Assembly: GCF_002835805.1 (NCBI RefSeq)
Contig: NZ_PISE01000008.1
Location: forward strand, 1-64,000
Direction of reading: 5' to 3'
Length of the DNA stretch: 64,000 bases
From: Niallia nealsonii
GTDB lineage: Bacteria; Bacillota; Bacilli; Bacillales; Cytobacillaceae
This document shows, piece by piece, positions 16,374-24,944 of the stretch (position 1 is its first letter; each line of letters opens with the position of its first letter). The translations under genes were made by a program, and so were the position numbers. Under the pieces are notes generated by a model. It worked only from the letters and a program-made list of their open reading frames with translations. It did not search any database and was not told where the DNA came from.

Positions 16374-17186
16374 ATGAAAATGGATAGTAAAAAAATGAAG
16401 GATATATTAAAGAGCAAGTTAGAAACAACGGATAGAGTGTTTACTTTTGATGCTAAAAAAGACCAAGTCCGCATAGAAAGCAAAAGTTCAAAAAAAGGTG
16501 TTACGGTTTCGTTGCCTGGAATTATTGCAAAATGGGAAACGGAAAAAGAGCGTGCGATAGAAGAAGTCGTGTATTACATTGAACAAGGATTGCAGGCATT
16601 TGAATTAAATGCTTTGGAAGCAGGAAAAGAAAAAAATATCTTTCCGGTTATTCGTTCTACATCCTTCCCTACACAGACAAATGATGAAGTGCCGTTTATA
16701 ACAGATGACCATACGGCAGAAACAAGAATTTATTATGCGTTGGATATGGGAACCACTTATCGGCTGATTGATGAGCAATTAATGAAAAAGGAAGGTTGGG
16801 AACATAATCAAATTAAGGAAATAGCCATGTTTAATGCAAGAAGATTGCCAACCAATTTAAAAGAAGATTCTGTTGCAGGTAACATTTTTTACTTTCTTAA
16901 CAGCAATGATGGCTATGATGCAAGCAGAATTTTAAATGAATCCTTTATTAAAGAGATGTCCCATAAAGTAGAAGGAACAATAGCGCTTGCTGTTCCTCAT
17001 CAAGATGTACTCATTATTGCAGACATTAGAAATGAAACAGGCTATGATATTTTGGCGCAAATGACAATGAGCTTTTTTGCCAGTGGAAGAGTGCCGATTA
17101 CATCCTTATCCTTTTTATATGAAGATGGGGACTTAGAACCAATTTTTATTTTGGGGAAAAATAAAAAAAATGAAAAAAATAAATAA
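16374..17186 (+). CDS. ytpQ: DUF1444 family protein YtpQ
   Basis: A 270-residue soluble protein of the DUF1444 family; no catalytic motif is known to me. Features seen are a charged N-terminus, [17 protein letters not shown] near 60-80 and [13 protein letters not shown] near 125. ATG at 16374 lies 12 bases after AAAGGAG, a long spacing, but no better start is available. The stop codon lies inside the start of a dispersed repeat (17182-17390). In B. subtilis ytpR follows; here it does not. Confidence 0.85.
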   Translation: MKMDSKKMKDILKSKLETTDRVFTFDAKKDQVRIESKSSKKGVTVSLPGIIAKWETEKERAIEEVVYYIEQGLQAFELNALEAGKEKNIFPVIRSTSFPTQTNDEVPFITDDHTAETRIYYALDMGTTYRLIDEQLMKKEGWEHNQIKEIAMFNARRLPTNLKEDSVAGNIFYFLNSNDGYDASRILNESFIKEMSHKVEGTIALAVPHQDVLIIADIRNETGYDILAQMTMSFFASGRVPITSLSFLYEDGDLEPIFILGKNKKNEKNK

Positions 17187-17390
17187 AGTGAAACTATAAT
17201 TAGTGGGAGCGGCGTCTCCAACTGATTATAGCCTGAGGCCTATAGATATAGGTTATACAGACGTTGTCAAAGTATAGTATGTGTACTTTTATATCAGGCT
17301 TTTACTGAGCAAGTTTCTCCCCATCTAGGTTGCTCATTTTCGCTTATGATCCCTTATGTGGGGGAAAAAGCCTGTTAATGCGTGATAAAA
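17182..17390 (+). repeat. Dispersed intergenic repeat, copy A (expanded)
   Basis: It begins with AATAAAGTGAAACT (17182-17195), which includes the ytpQ stop codon. It continues with an AATTAGTGGGAG ... CTCCAACTGATT hairpin, has CCCCATCTAGGTTGCTCATT at about 17319 and ends with CTGTTAATGCGTGATAAAA (17372-17390). Ends and CCCATCTAG block match copy D at 52918-53010, but here the middle is about 115 bases longer. The rest of the gap to sftA (17391-17790) is AT-rich, with no gene seen and only an ATTCTCTT/AAGAGAAT pair near 17735-17770. Confidence 0.7.
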
Positions 17391-17790
17391 TAACATAAAC
17401 AGCTATGTTGGAAAAGTAGAAAATGTAAAATTCTGATAAAACGAAAAAAATAAATAGTTTTAATAGACAGTCCGTTAATGACTGATGTATTTTTAAGAAA
17501 AGCATGTACTTGTCATTTGTTAATAAAAATTCATGAAAAAGATGTTAAAAATACTTGGAATTGAAAACTGTATGCAATGAAATGGCAATAAAATAAAGAA
17601 GAATTATAAGTTGCCAAACAACTGCATAGCTGTTTATAAATACAGAAAGTAAAAGACAAGACTATTATTTTTTGTTCGTTCTTTTTAAAGAGCATTTTTG
17701 CTTAGATTAAATAAGTAGAGAAAATTAGTATTTTCATTCTCTTATAGCTGATAAAATAGTAAAGAGAATAAGTAGAAAGAGTGATACAGT

Positions 17791-20373
17791 GTGAATTGGT
17801 TCAAAAAAATGTTGGGACAAATAAAAAAAGATAACGAGAATGACATGGACCAAGTGCGATTTGTTAACGAAGAACCTGAGGTAACAAACTTACCATTTGA
17901 AAGAAAAAAAGAAATGGAATCAAAAGTAATCTATCAATATCCAAAAGGGAAATTCCGTTTTCCAGTTATACCAGACAGTGAGTCTAGTGAGAAATTAAAA
18001 AGAGAAGAAGGGAATCGAAAAAGAAAACGAAAAGAAGAAAATATAGTCCCTGTAGTACTGCAGAAGGAGGAAAAACAACAAGTTATTTCAAGCAGTCAAA
18101 CTACGGAAACAACTACTGAAAATAAAGTAGAAATACCAAAAATGAAAAAACCGTTTCGGCTAACAGAAACGATTTCTCCTATATATGGATATAATAGGCC
18201 ATTGAATAATCATGAAAATAACAAAAAGGCGTTTAACCTAGAAGAGTATGAACAACGGCATGATGGGCATTTATCTTCGTCCATAGAAAAAGAGAATGAG
18301 AAATTATTATTGTTTGAAGAGTACTTGGAAGGGAATAAGCAACAAGAAGAGGCGACAGTGAATGAAGTGGAAGTAAATAAAGAAGTACTAACTGCTGAAA
18401 TGAACCAGATGTCTCTATTTAAGGAAGCGGAAGATAAGAACCTTAATGGTTTTCAAACTCAACAGCTTGCAGTCGCAGAAAACGTAATAGATGAGACAAA
18501 AGATCAAAGTGTTGTACAGTTCAAGGAAGAAAATAATATCCAAGAGTTTGATTTGAAAACAGAAATGATAGAAGAGAATGAAGAAGGGGAAAAGAAGGAA
18601 GCAGGGTTTGAACATTCGGTTTCTTCTTCAAGCAATCTGACAGAGGATGCTCCTATAGCTATTGAGGAAAAAAAACATGGAAAAGCAGCGAAAAGAAGTT
18701 CATTGCCATTTAATGTCTTAATGCTAAATAAAGACAGACGATACATAGAGCAAAAGAGAAAAGAACAAGAAGCGTTAGCATTGGAGAAAAAAAGAGCGGA
18801 ACAAAAGAAGCTGCAAGAAGAAAAGGTAGCATTGGAAGAAAAAAGAGCAGAACAAACGAGGTTGGAACAACTAAAGGCTATGCAAGCAGAGAAAGATAGG
18901 ATTTCTAGTATACAAAAACAAGAGGGAATATTAGGAGAAGAGGAGGAGAGACTAGCCTATTATGCCTTTCCATCTGTGGACCTATTGCATCCTCCTGTCA
19001 AGAAAGTGGAAAATGATGACTGGATTAAAGAGCAAACAAATGTATTAAACAATACTTTATTGAATTTTAATGTTCAAGCAAAAGTAGTAAATGTAACACA
19101 GGGCCCTTCTGTAACAAGATATGAGGTTCAGCCAGAACCAGGTGTTAAGGTAAGTAAAATTACAAACCTGTCTGATGATTTAAAGCTTAGTTTAGCAGCA
19201 AAAGATATTCGAATTGAAGCACCAATTCCAGGAAAACATACAATTGGAATAGAGGTTCCTAATCGAACAAGCAGACCGGTACTAATAAAAGAAATTATAA
19301 ATAGTGATGTCTTTAAACAGTCTGAATCTCCGTTAACCGTTGCCTTAGGTTTGGATATTTCAGGGAAGCCGATTGTGACAGATTTACGAAAAATGCCTCA
19401 TGGCTTAATTGCGGGTGCGACGGGTTCTGGGAAAAGTGTGTGTATCAATACCATGCTTGTGAGCCTACTGTATAAAGCAAAACCAGAGGAATTAAAACTA
19501 TTATTAATAGATCCGAAAATGGTGGAACTTGCTCCATATAATTTTATCCCACATTTGGCTAGCCCAGTCATTACGGATGTAAAAACAGCCACAGCAGCAT
19601 TAAAATGGGCTGTAGAAGAAATGGAAAATAGGTACGAATTGTTAGCACATGCTGGAGTTCGTGATATTACAAAATATAATCAGTTAGCAATAGACAATAA
19701 AAACTATTCGCAAAAACTTCCATACATTGTCATTATTATTGATGAGCTTGCTGATTTAATGATGATGGCTCCGGCTGATGTGGAAGAAGCGATCAGCAGG
19801 ATTGCTCAGAAGGCAAGGGCGTGCGGCATTCATTTGCTAATTGCAACACAAAGACCTTCCGTTGATGTCATCACAGGCTTAATCAAGGCAAATGTACCAA
19901 CTAGAATTGCCTTTTCTGTTTCATCCCAAATTGATTCAAGAACGGTTATCGATATAAGTGGTGCGGAAAAATTACTAGGAAAAGGCGATATGCTCTTTTT
20001 AGAGAATGGAACATCAAAACCTGCCCGTTTGCAAGGTACGTTTGTTTCAGATGAGGAAATCGATGTTGTTGTTCAGCATGTAAGGCGGGAAAGAGAGCCG
20101 GATTATTTATTCGAACAAGAAGAATTGCTTAGGAAAGTTCAAATAACAGAAGAAGAGGATGAATTGTTTTTTGAAGCATGCGAATTTATTATTGAGCAAG
20201 GAGGCGCATCCACATCTAGTCTGCAAAGAAGGTTTAAAATTGGCTATAATAGAGCTGCCAGATTAATTGATATGATGGAGAAGCAAGGTTTTATTTCAGA
20301 AGCAAAGGGAACAAAACCAAGAGATGTTTTAATTACAGAAGACGAATTTTTACAATTGCAGGATCAAGTGTAG
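17791..20373 (+). CDS. sftA: Soluble DNA translocase SftA (FtsK/SpoIIIE family)
   Basis: An 860-residue translocase that moves trapped chromosome arms away from the closing septum. There are no N-terminal membrane segments, which separates SftA from SpoIIIE. Residues about 30-380 are a low-complexity Glu/Lys/Gln linker ending in a coiled coil (about 320-375). The motor follows: Walker A GATGSGKS near 543-550, Walker B IIIIDELADLMMM near 645-657. The C-terminal gamma winged helix (about 790-850) contains TSSLQRRFKIGYNRAARLID, which in the family reads polar SRS/KOPS-type sequences. GTG at 17791 gives the correct VNWFKKML start but has only a weak AAAGAGTG site. B. subtilis SftA is somewhat longer; the difference is in the linker. 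Confidence 0.94.
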   Translation: MNWFKKMLGQIKKDNENDMDQVRFVNEEPEVTNLPFERKKEMESKVIYQYPKGKFRFPVIPDSESSEKLKREEGNRKRKRKEENIVPVVLQKEEKQQVISSSQTTETTTENKVEIPKMKKPFRLTETISPIYGYNRPLNNHENNKKAFNLEEYEQRHDGHLSSSIEKENEKLLLFEEYLEGNKQQEEATVNEVEVNKEVLTAEMNQMSLFKEAEDKNLNGFQTQQLAVAENVIDETKDQSVVQFKEENNIQEFDLKTEMIEENEEGEKKEAGFEHSVSSSSNLTEDAPIAIEEKKHGKAAKRSSLPFNVLMLNKDRRYIEQKRKEQEALALEKKRAEQKKLQEEKVALEEKRAEQTRLEQLKAMQAEKDRISSIQKQEGILGEEEERLAYYAFPSVDLLHPPVKKVENDDWIKEQTNVLNNTLLNFNVQAKVVNVTQGPSVTRYEVQPEPGVKVSKITNLSDDLKLSLAAKDIRIEAPIPGKHTIGIEVPNRTSRPVLIKEIINSDVFKQSESPLTVALGLDISGKPIVTDLRKMPHGLIAGATGSGKSVCINTMLVSLLYKAKPEELKLLLIDPKMVELAPYNFIPHLASPVITDVKTATAALKWAVEEMENRYELLAHAGVRDITKYNQLAIDNKNYSQKLPYIVIIIDELADLMMMAPADVEEAISRIAQKARACGIHLLIATQRPSVDVITGLIKANVPTRIAFSVSSQIDSRTVIDISGAEKLLGKGDMLFLENGTSKPARLQGTFVSDEEIDVVVQHVRREREPDYLFEQEELLRKVQITEEEDELFFEACEFIIEQGGASTSSLQRRFKIGYNRAARLIDMMEKQGFISEAKGTKPRDVLITEDEFLQLQDQV

Positions 20374-20430
20374 GAAATGTTAAAATTGATATAGAATATA
20401 ACGATTCAACAGGGAATAATGATTGTTACA

Positions 20431-20459
20431 TAGTTTTTCTCTAGAAAAGATGGTATAAT
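20431..20459 (+). promoter_or_regulatory. Extended -10 promoter for murC
   Basis: TATAAT at 20454-20459 is preceded by TG one base upstream (TGGTATAAT), and a weak TAGTTT lies 17 bases further upstream. It gives a leader of about 155 bases before murC. Confidence 0.55.
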
Positions 20460-20621
20460 CAATAAATGTGATTGTAAAAGAAATAAAGTGAAGCAGCCTA
20501 GTTTTTTTTAAAAATGGATAGGTGAAAAAAGGAATATAGCAAAAAGCATATGCTATGAGCAAAATAAAGTTTTGTGTCATATACTGGTTTAAAAGATATA
20601 CGATTGTTGGAGGTTCTTTAT

Positions 20622-21920
20622 ATGACTATTTACCACTTCGTCGGTATAAAAGGGTCAGGGATGAGTGCGTTAGCGCAAATTCTACATGATATGGGTTTAC
20701 AAGTACAAGGTTCTGATGTAGATAAAAGATTTTTTACACAAATAGCTTTAGAGGAATCGGGGATAAAAATTCTTCCTTTTCAAAAAGAAAATATACAGCC
20801 TGGAATGAACATAATTGTTGGGAATGCTTTTCCTGATACACATGAAGAAGTAGAAGAAGCAATGAAACTAGGTCTTCCTGTTGTTCGCTATCATCGCTTT
20901 TTAGGCGATTTTATGAAACAGTTCACTAGTGTTGCAGTAACTGGGGCCCATGGGAAAACTTCTACAACAGGATTGTTGTCTCATGTTATAAAAGGGGCAA
21001 AGCCTACCGCTTATCTAATAGGTGATGGAACAGGAAAAGGAATATCTGGAGCAGAATATTTCGCTTTTGAAGCATGCGAGTACAGAAGACATTTTCTTTC
21101 GTACTTCCCGGATTATGCTATTATGACAAATATTGATTTTGATCATCCAGATTATTTTGCTAATGTTGATGATGTTTTTTCTGCTTTTCAGGAAATGGCA
21201 TGGCAAGTAAACAAAGGCATTTTTGCATGCGGTGATGATGAACAATTGCAAAAAATTCAAGCAAAAGTTCCAGTAGTTTTTTACGGATTTGGAGATGAAA
21301 ATGATTTTCAAGCAAGAAATGTTGTAAAAACTACAGAGGGAACGACATTTGAAGTATACGTAAGAAATACGTATTATAATACTTTTTCGATTCCGACATT
21401 TGGTGACCATAATATTCTAAATGCTCTTGCTGTTATTGCATTAAGTCATTACGAAGATTTAGATGCAGAAATCGTAAAAGAACGATTGCTATCTTTTGAG
21501 GGAGTAAAACGACGCTTCTCAGAAAAAACAATTGGTTCTCAAGTAATTATTGATGATTATGCACATCATCCAACAGAAATTAGAGCAACGGTTCAGGCGG
21601 CTAGACAAAAATATCCAGAACGCAATATTATTGCTGTATTTCAGCCGCATACTTTCTCTAGGACACAAACATTTTTAAATGAGTTTGCAAACAGCCTAAA
21701 CTTAGCTGATTTTGTGTATTTATGTGAAATATTTGGGTCTGCAAGGGAAAATCATGGAAAATTAAGCATAGAAGATTTAGCTAATAAAATTCCTGGCAGC
21801 AAAGTTATTTCTGAAGAAAAAATGGAGTCGCTCAAAAACCATGAAGATAGTGTGATTATTTTTATGGGTGCTGGTGATATTCAAAAATTCCAACATGCAT
21901 ATGAAAAAACACTTGTATAA
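20622..21920 (+). CDS. murC: UDP-N-acetylmuramate--L-alanine ligase MurC
   Basis: A 432-residue Mur ligase adding L-Ala to UDP-MurNAc in the cytosol. [12 protein letters not shown] is the N-terminal UDP-binding motif, GAHGKTST (about 108-115) is the P-loop, [11 protein letters not shown] lies in the central domain, and [10 protein letters not shown] and FQPHTFSRT are C-terminal MurC marks. The frame is open from 20574, but GGAGGTTCTTTAT precedes the ATG at 20622, which also gives the family N-terminus [11 protein letters not shown]. It is convergent with the M29 peptidase gene over a shared terminator. Confidence 0.96.
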   Translation: MTIYHFVGIKGSGMSALAQILHDMGLQVQGSDVDKRFFTQIALEESGIKILPFQKENIQPGMNIIVGNAFPDTHEEVEEAMKLGLPVVRYHRFLGDFMKQFTSVAVTGAHGKTSTTGLLSHVIKGAKPTAYLIGDGTGKGISGAEYFAFEACEYRRHFLSYFPDYAIMTNIDFDHPDYFANVDDVFSAFQEMAWQVNKGIFACGDDEQLQKIQAKVPVVFYGFGDENDFQARNVVKTTEGTTFEVYVRNTYYNTFSIPTFGDHNILNALAVIALSHYEDLDAEIVKERLLSFEGVKRRFSEKTIGSQVIIDDYAHHPTEIRATVQAARQKYPERNIIAVFQPHTFSRTQTFLNEFANSLNLADFVYLCEIFGSARENHGKLSIEDLANKIPGSKVISEEKMESLKNHEDSVIIFMGAGDIQKFQHAYEKTLV

Positions 21921-21927
21921 AAGAAAC

Positions 21928-21961
21928 AAAAAGATGCTGGTTTTTCCAGCATCTTTTTGTT
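21928..21961. terminator. Bidirectional terminator between murC and the M29 gene
   Basis: CAAAAAGATGCTGG (about 21927-21940) pairs with CCAGCATCTTTTTG (21946-21959). The A/T tails serve both directions. Confidence 0.85.
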
Positions 21962-21984
21962 TTTTAACTGATTAGGGAATGAAG

Positions 21985-23100
21985 TTATTTTAAATTTTCA
22001 GGGTTAAGAGTTTCTAGTTCTTTTAAAACAAATTTGCCATCTTTTCTAATTAGTACATCATCAAAATAAATTTCTCCACCACCGTAATCAGGGCGCTGAA
22101 TATTTACCATATCCCAATGGATATTAGAGTGATTGCCGTTAAATGCATCGTCATAGCATTGTCCTGGAGTAAAGTGGAAGCTTCCATCAATTTTTTCATC
22201 AAATAAGATATCCTGCATTGGATGAAGAATATAAGGATTGACTCCAATCGCAAATTCCCCGATATATCGCGCTCCTTCATCCGTATCTAAGATCTTATTT
22301 AATCGCTCTGTATCATTTGCTGCTGCCTCAATTATCTTCCCATTTTTAAATGTCAATTTTACATTTTCAAACGTAAATCCTTGGTATGGTGAAGGAGTAT
22401 TATATGTAAGTACACCATTTATGGAATCACGAACTGGAGCTGTGTAGACTTCTCCATCTGGAATATTCATTTGTCCAGAACATTTAATGGCAGGAATATC
22501 CTTGATAGAAAAAGTAAGATCTGTTCCTTGACCTGTTATTTTTACTTTATCTGTTCTATTCATTAATTCCATAAGATTGTCCATTGCTTTATCCATTTTA
22601 CTGTAATCTAGGTTGCAAACATCAAAATAAAAATCTTCAAAAGCTTCTGTACTCATTTTTGCCAGTTGTGCCATTGAAGAATTCGGATAGCGGAGAACAA
22701 CCCAACGCGTCTTTGGTACACGGATTTCACGATGAACCTTTTTGCCGATAGTTCCCCCTTCAATTTTCATTTTATCTGCAGGAATATCTGCAAGTTCATT
22801 GATATTATCACCTGAACGCAAACCAATATATGCATCCATTTGACTCATCACATTTGCTTCAAATGATGCCATCATTTCATACTGTTCTTCTTTTGCGCCT
22901 AATAATAAGGAACGATTAATATCATTATCCTTTAAAGAAACAAATGGATAGCCGCCTGCATTATATGCTTCTTTGACAAGAGCTTTTACTAATTCTTTCT
23001 GTAATCCAAAATTCTCAATTAAAACCTTTTCCCCTTTTTGAAGACGAATAGAATAATTAATTAGATTTTTGGCTAATTGCTGAATACGTGGATCTTTCAT
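21985..23100 (-). CDS. M29 family aminopeptidase (AmpS/PepS-like)
   Basis: A 371-residue cytosolic metallo-aminopeptidase of family M29. Putative metal ligands are Glu in PDGEVYTAP, Glu in IGEFAIGVNP, His in FHFTPGQCYDD and the HSNIHWDMV segment near the C-terminus. The frame extends to 23265, but GGAGGTACATACT before the ATG at 23100 gives MKDPRIQQLAKNL, a proper family start. The upstream 55 codons are AT-rich and unrelated. It is shorter than the about 410 residues of B. subtilis AmpS, so it is a related but distinct branch. Confidence 0.88.
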   Translation of the reverse strand: MKDPRIQQLAKNLINYSIRLQKGEKVLIENFGLQKELVKALVKEAYNAGGYPFVSLKDNDINRSLLLGAKEEQYEMMASFEANVMSQMDAYIGLRSGDNINELADIPADKMKIEGGTIGKKVHREIRVPKTRWVVLRYPNSSMAQLAKMSTEAFEDFYFDVCNLDYSKMDKAMDNLMELMNRTDKVKITGQGTDLTFSIKDIPAIKCSGQMNIPDGEVYTAPVRDSINGVLTYNTPSPYQGFTFENVKLTFKNGKIIEAAANDTERLNKILDTDEGARYIGEFAIGVNPYILHPMQDILFDEKIDGSFHFTPGQCYDDAFNGNHSNIHWDMVNIQRPDYGGGEIYFDDVLIRKDGKFVLKELETLNPENLK

Positions 23101-23420
23101 AGTATGTACCTCCAAAAGTAAACTAAAATGATGTGCAACTATTATTGTACTCCAAAAAAAAGTTTTCTTAAATAATAATTGCATAGAACAAAAACAACTC
23201 GATGTATTTGAATGACAAGTTTCGACTTCAATCAAGAAGGAGAATATAAAGTGGAAGCTTGGCATAATGTAAAACGGCTTGCTATGAAAATTCTTTCCCT
23301 CTTTTATGTATGGTAAACGAGGGAAACCAATAGATCATCAACATTTGCAAATAAAGTAAAGTGTAAAGGGACTTATATTTGTTTCTCTTATTCTTTCCCT
23401 CTATAATGAAAAAGAAAAGT

Positions 23421-23446
23421 GTTTAAATAATGGAAAAACTGGGAAA
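23421..23446 (+). promoter_or_regulatory. Sigma-B promoter of the ytxGHJ operon
   Basis: GTTTAA (23421-23426), a 14-base spacer, then GGGAAA (23441-23446) matches the Bacillus sigma-B pattern GTTT(A/T)-N13-15-GGG(A/T)A closely. It lies about 28 bases before the ytxG start codon. ytxGHJ is known to be stress-induced through sigma-B in B. subtilis. The rest of the 374-base gap upstream shows nothing else recognisable. Confidence 0.78.
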
Positions 23447-23474
23447 GTAACTAAAAAGCGGAGGTGCGATAATT

Positions 23475-23918
23475 ATGATTGAAATTTTATATTGGAGTGT
23501 AGCATTAATAGCAATAGCATTTACTATTTTAGTCATTTATTTGGCGAAAACATTAAAATCATTACATATTACGTTAGATAGTGTTTCAAAGACATTAACA
23601 GGACTGGAAAGACAGCTTGATGGAGTAACCAGAGAAACAACGGTCCTGCTTGAGAAGACAAATCTTTTAGCTACAGATATTCAAAAGAAATCAGAAAGTT
23701 TAAATAGCGTTGTAGATGCGGTGAAAGATGTTGGAGATTCTGTAAAAGGATTTAATCAATCTGTTCAGACCATTACTGCAAATGTAGAATCGACTTTAGA
23801 ACAAAATCAAGATAAAATTGCTCAAGTTGTTCAATGGAGCAAAGTCATAATGAATATTAAAGATCAGTGGAATGCTCGAAAAGCGTTGGCGAAAGCAAAA
23901 AGCAATAGGACTATATAA
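23475..23918 (+). CDS. ytxG: DUF948 general stress protein YtxG
   Basis: A 147-residue membrane-anchored protein with one N-terminal transmembrane helix (about 3-25) and a long heptad-rich helix (about 30-130) of the DUF948 type, ending in a basic tail. The orientation should leave the coiled coil in the cytosol. The molecular function is unknown. ATG at 23475 follows GCGGAGGTGCGATAATT. It is first in ytxG-ytxH-ytxJ behind a sigma-B-type promoter, 15 bases before ytxH. Confidence 0.88.
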   Translation: MIEILYWSVALIAIAFTILVIYLAKTLKSLHITLDSVSKTLTGLERQLDGVTRETTVLLEKTNLLATDIQKKSESLNSVVDAVKDVGDSVKGFNQSVQTITANVESTLEQNQDKIAQVVQWSKVIMNIKDQWNARKALAKAKSNRTI

Positions 23919-23933
23919 AGGGAGGCTAATCTA

Positions 23934-24404
23934 ATGAAAAAAGAGCAAGAAGCAGTGCATATGGAAAATAGCGGCTCAAAAGATTTTTTATTAGGAGCAA
24001 TTGTGGGGGGAGTTGTTGGTGCAGCGGCAGCATTATTTCTTGCTCCGAAACCAGGAAAAGAATTGCTGAATGATATGAATGGACATGCCAATTCTTTAAA
24101 AGGAAAAGGCATCGAATTGTCTGGTACACTAAAAGAAAAAGGTTCTGAATATATTACGATTGCCAAGGAAAAAACAGATCAGCTTACCACTGCTGTTTCC
24201 AAACAATCTAGTAGCATGATGGATAAAATGAAAGGTGCTAATTCGACAGAAGATCTATCAGCCAACGAGGACGATGCCAGCACCGAAAATGATCAAGAGC
24301 GGATGGAAGAAAAGTTTAAAAGTGATTATGATGAAATACAAAAAAAATTAGATGAGACAAAAAAGGCATTTGACGAGACAGAAAGCAAATACAACCATTC
24401 ATAA
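23934..24404 (+). CDS. ytxH: YtxH family general stress protein
   Basis: A 156-residue protein with the YtxH signature: a glycine/alanine-rich transmembrane segment (LLGAIVGGVVGAAAALFLAP) at about 19-38, directly followed by KPGKELLND, then a charged amphipathic helical tail. Such proteins are membrane-associated and stress-induced; no activity is established. ATG at 23934 follows AAAGGGAGGCTAATCTA. A terminator-like hairpin at 24431-24473 separates it from ytxJ, so part of the transcripts may stop there. Confidence 0.88.
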   Translation: MKKEQEAVHMENSGSKDFLLGAIVGGVVGAAAALFLAPKPGKELLNDMNGHANSLKGKGIELSGTLKEKGSEYITIAKEKTDQLTTAVSKQSSSMMDKMKGANSTEDLSANEDDASTENDQERMEEKFKSDYDEIQKKLDETKKAFDETESKYNHS

Positions 24405-24430
24405 GTAGATTTAAATTGCAAAAAAGATAA

Positions 24431-24477
24431 ATGCCTCTATTGACGCTAAATATAAACGCCAATAGAGGTATTTTGAT
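24431..24477 (+). terminator. Hairpin between ytxH and ytxJ
   Basis: AATGCCTCTATTG (24431-24443) pairs perfectly with CAATAGAGGTATT (24461-24473), followed by TTG. It is probably an attenuating terminator within the stress operon. Confidence 0.65.
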
Positions 24478-24569
24478 AAGATGTTAATCATTTTCCTTTC
24501 CTTATCATTCTGTGGTATTGTAGGGGAGTTAAGCAAGATTATTTTGAGATAGAAATAGGAGGCATTTTG

Positions 24570-24899
24570 ATGAAGAAAATTGATACAGTAGAAGAATTTA
24601 ATGAAGTGGTGAAAAATAATGAATCCATTTTATTTTTAAAGCATAGTTTGACATGTCCAATCAGCCAGGCTGGTTTTGAACAGTATCAACAATATACAGC
24701 AAATAATAATGAGGTAGATGCCTATTATTTAGCAGTTCAAGATTCTAGACCATTGTCCAATCATATTGCCGAAACATATGATATTAAACATGAGTCTCCA
24801 CAAGTGTTATTGTTTGCAGATAATAAGGTTGTTTGGAATGCCTCACACCATAATATTACTGTAAGTGCTTTGAAAGATGCTGTAAGCACGATTAAGTAA
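24570..24899 (+). CDS. ytxJ: Bacillithiol-system protein YtxJ (monothiol bacilliredoxin-like)
   Basis: A 109-residue thioredoxin-fold protein. The active site is TCPIS at residues 28-32, a single cysteine with Ser in the resolving position, as in monothiol glutaredoxins. The family is linked to bacillithiol and is proposed to remove bacillithiol from proteins. The cis-proline lies in HESPQVLLF. ATG at 24570 is 7 bases from AGGAGG and is preferred to the adjacent TTG at 24567. It ends at a bidirectional terminator facing the FtsA-like gene. Confidence 0.88.
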   Translation: MKKIDTVEEFNEVVKNNESILFLKHSLTCPISQAGFEQYQQYTANNNEVDAYYLAVQDSRPLSNHIAETYDIKHESPQVLLFADNKVVWNASHHNITVSALKDAVSTIK

Positions 24900-24905
24900 A
24901 AAGTA

Positions 24906-24944
24906 AAAACTGATGCAAATCTTAATCATGCATCAGTTTTTTTA
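24906..24944. terminator. Bidirectional terminator after ytxJ
   Basis: AAAACTGATGC (24906-24916) pairs with GCATCAGTTTT (24930-24940), followed by T4; it is convergent with the FtsA-like gene. Confidence 0.82.
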
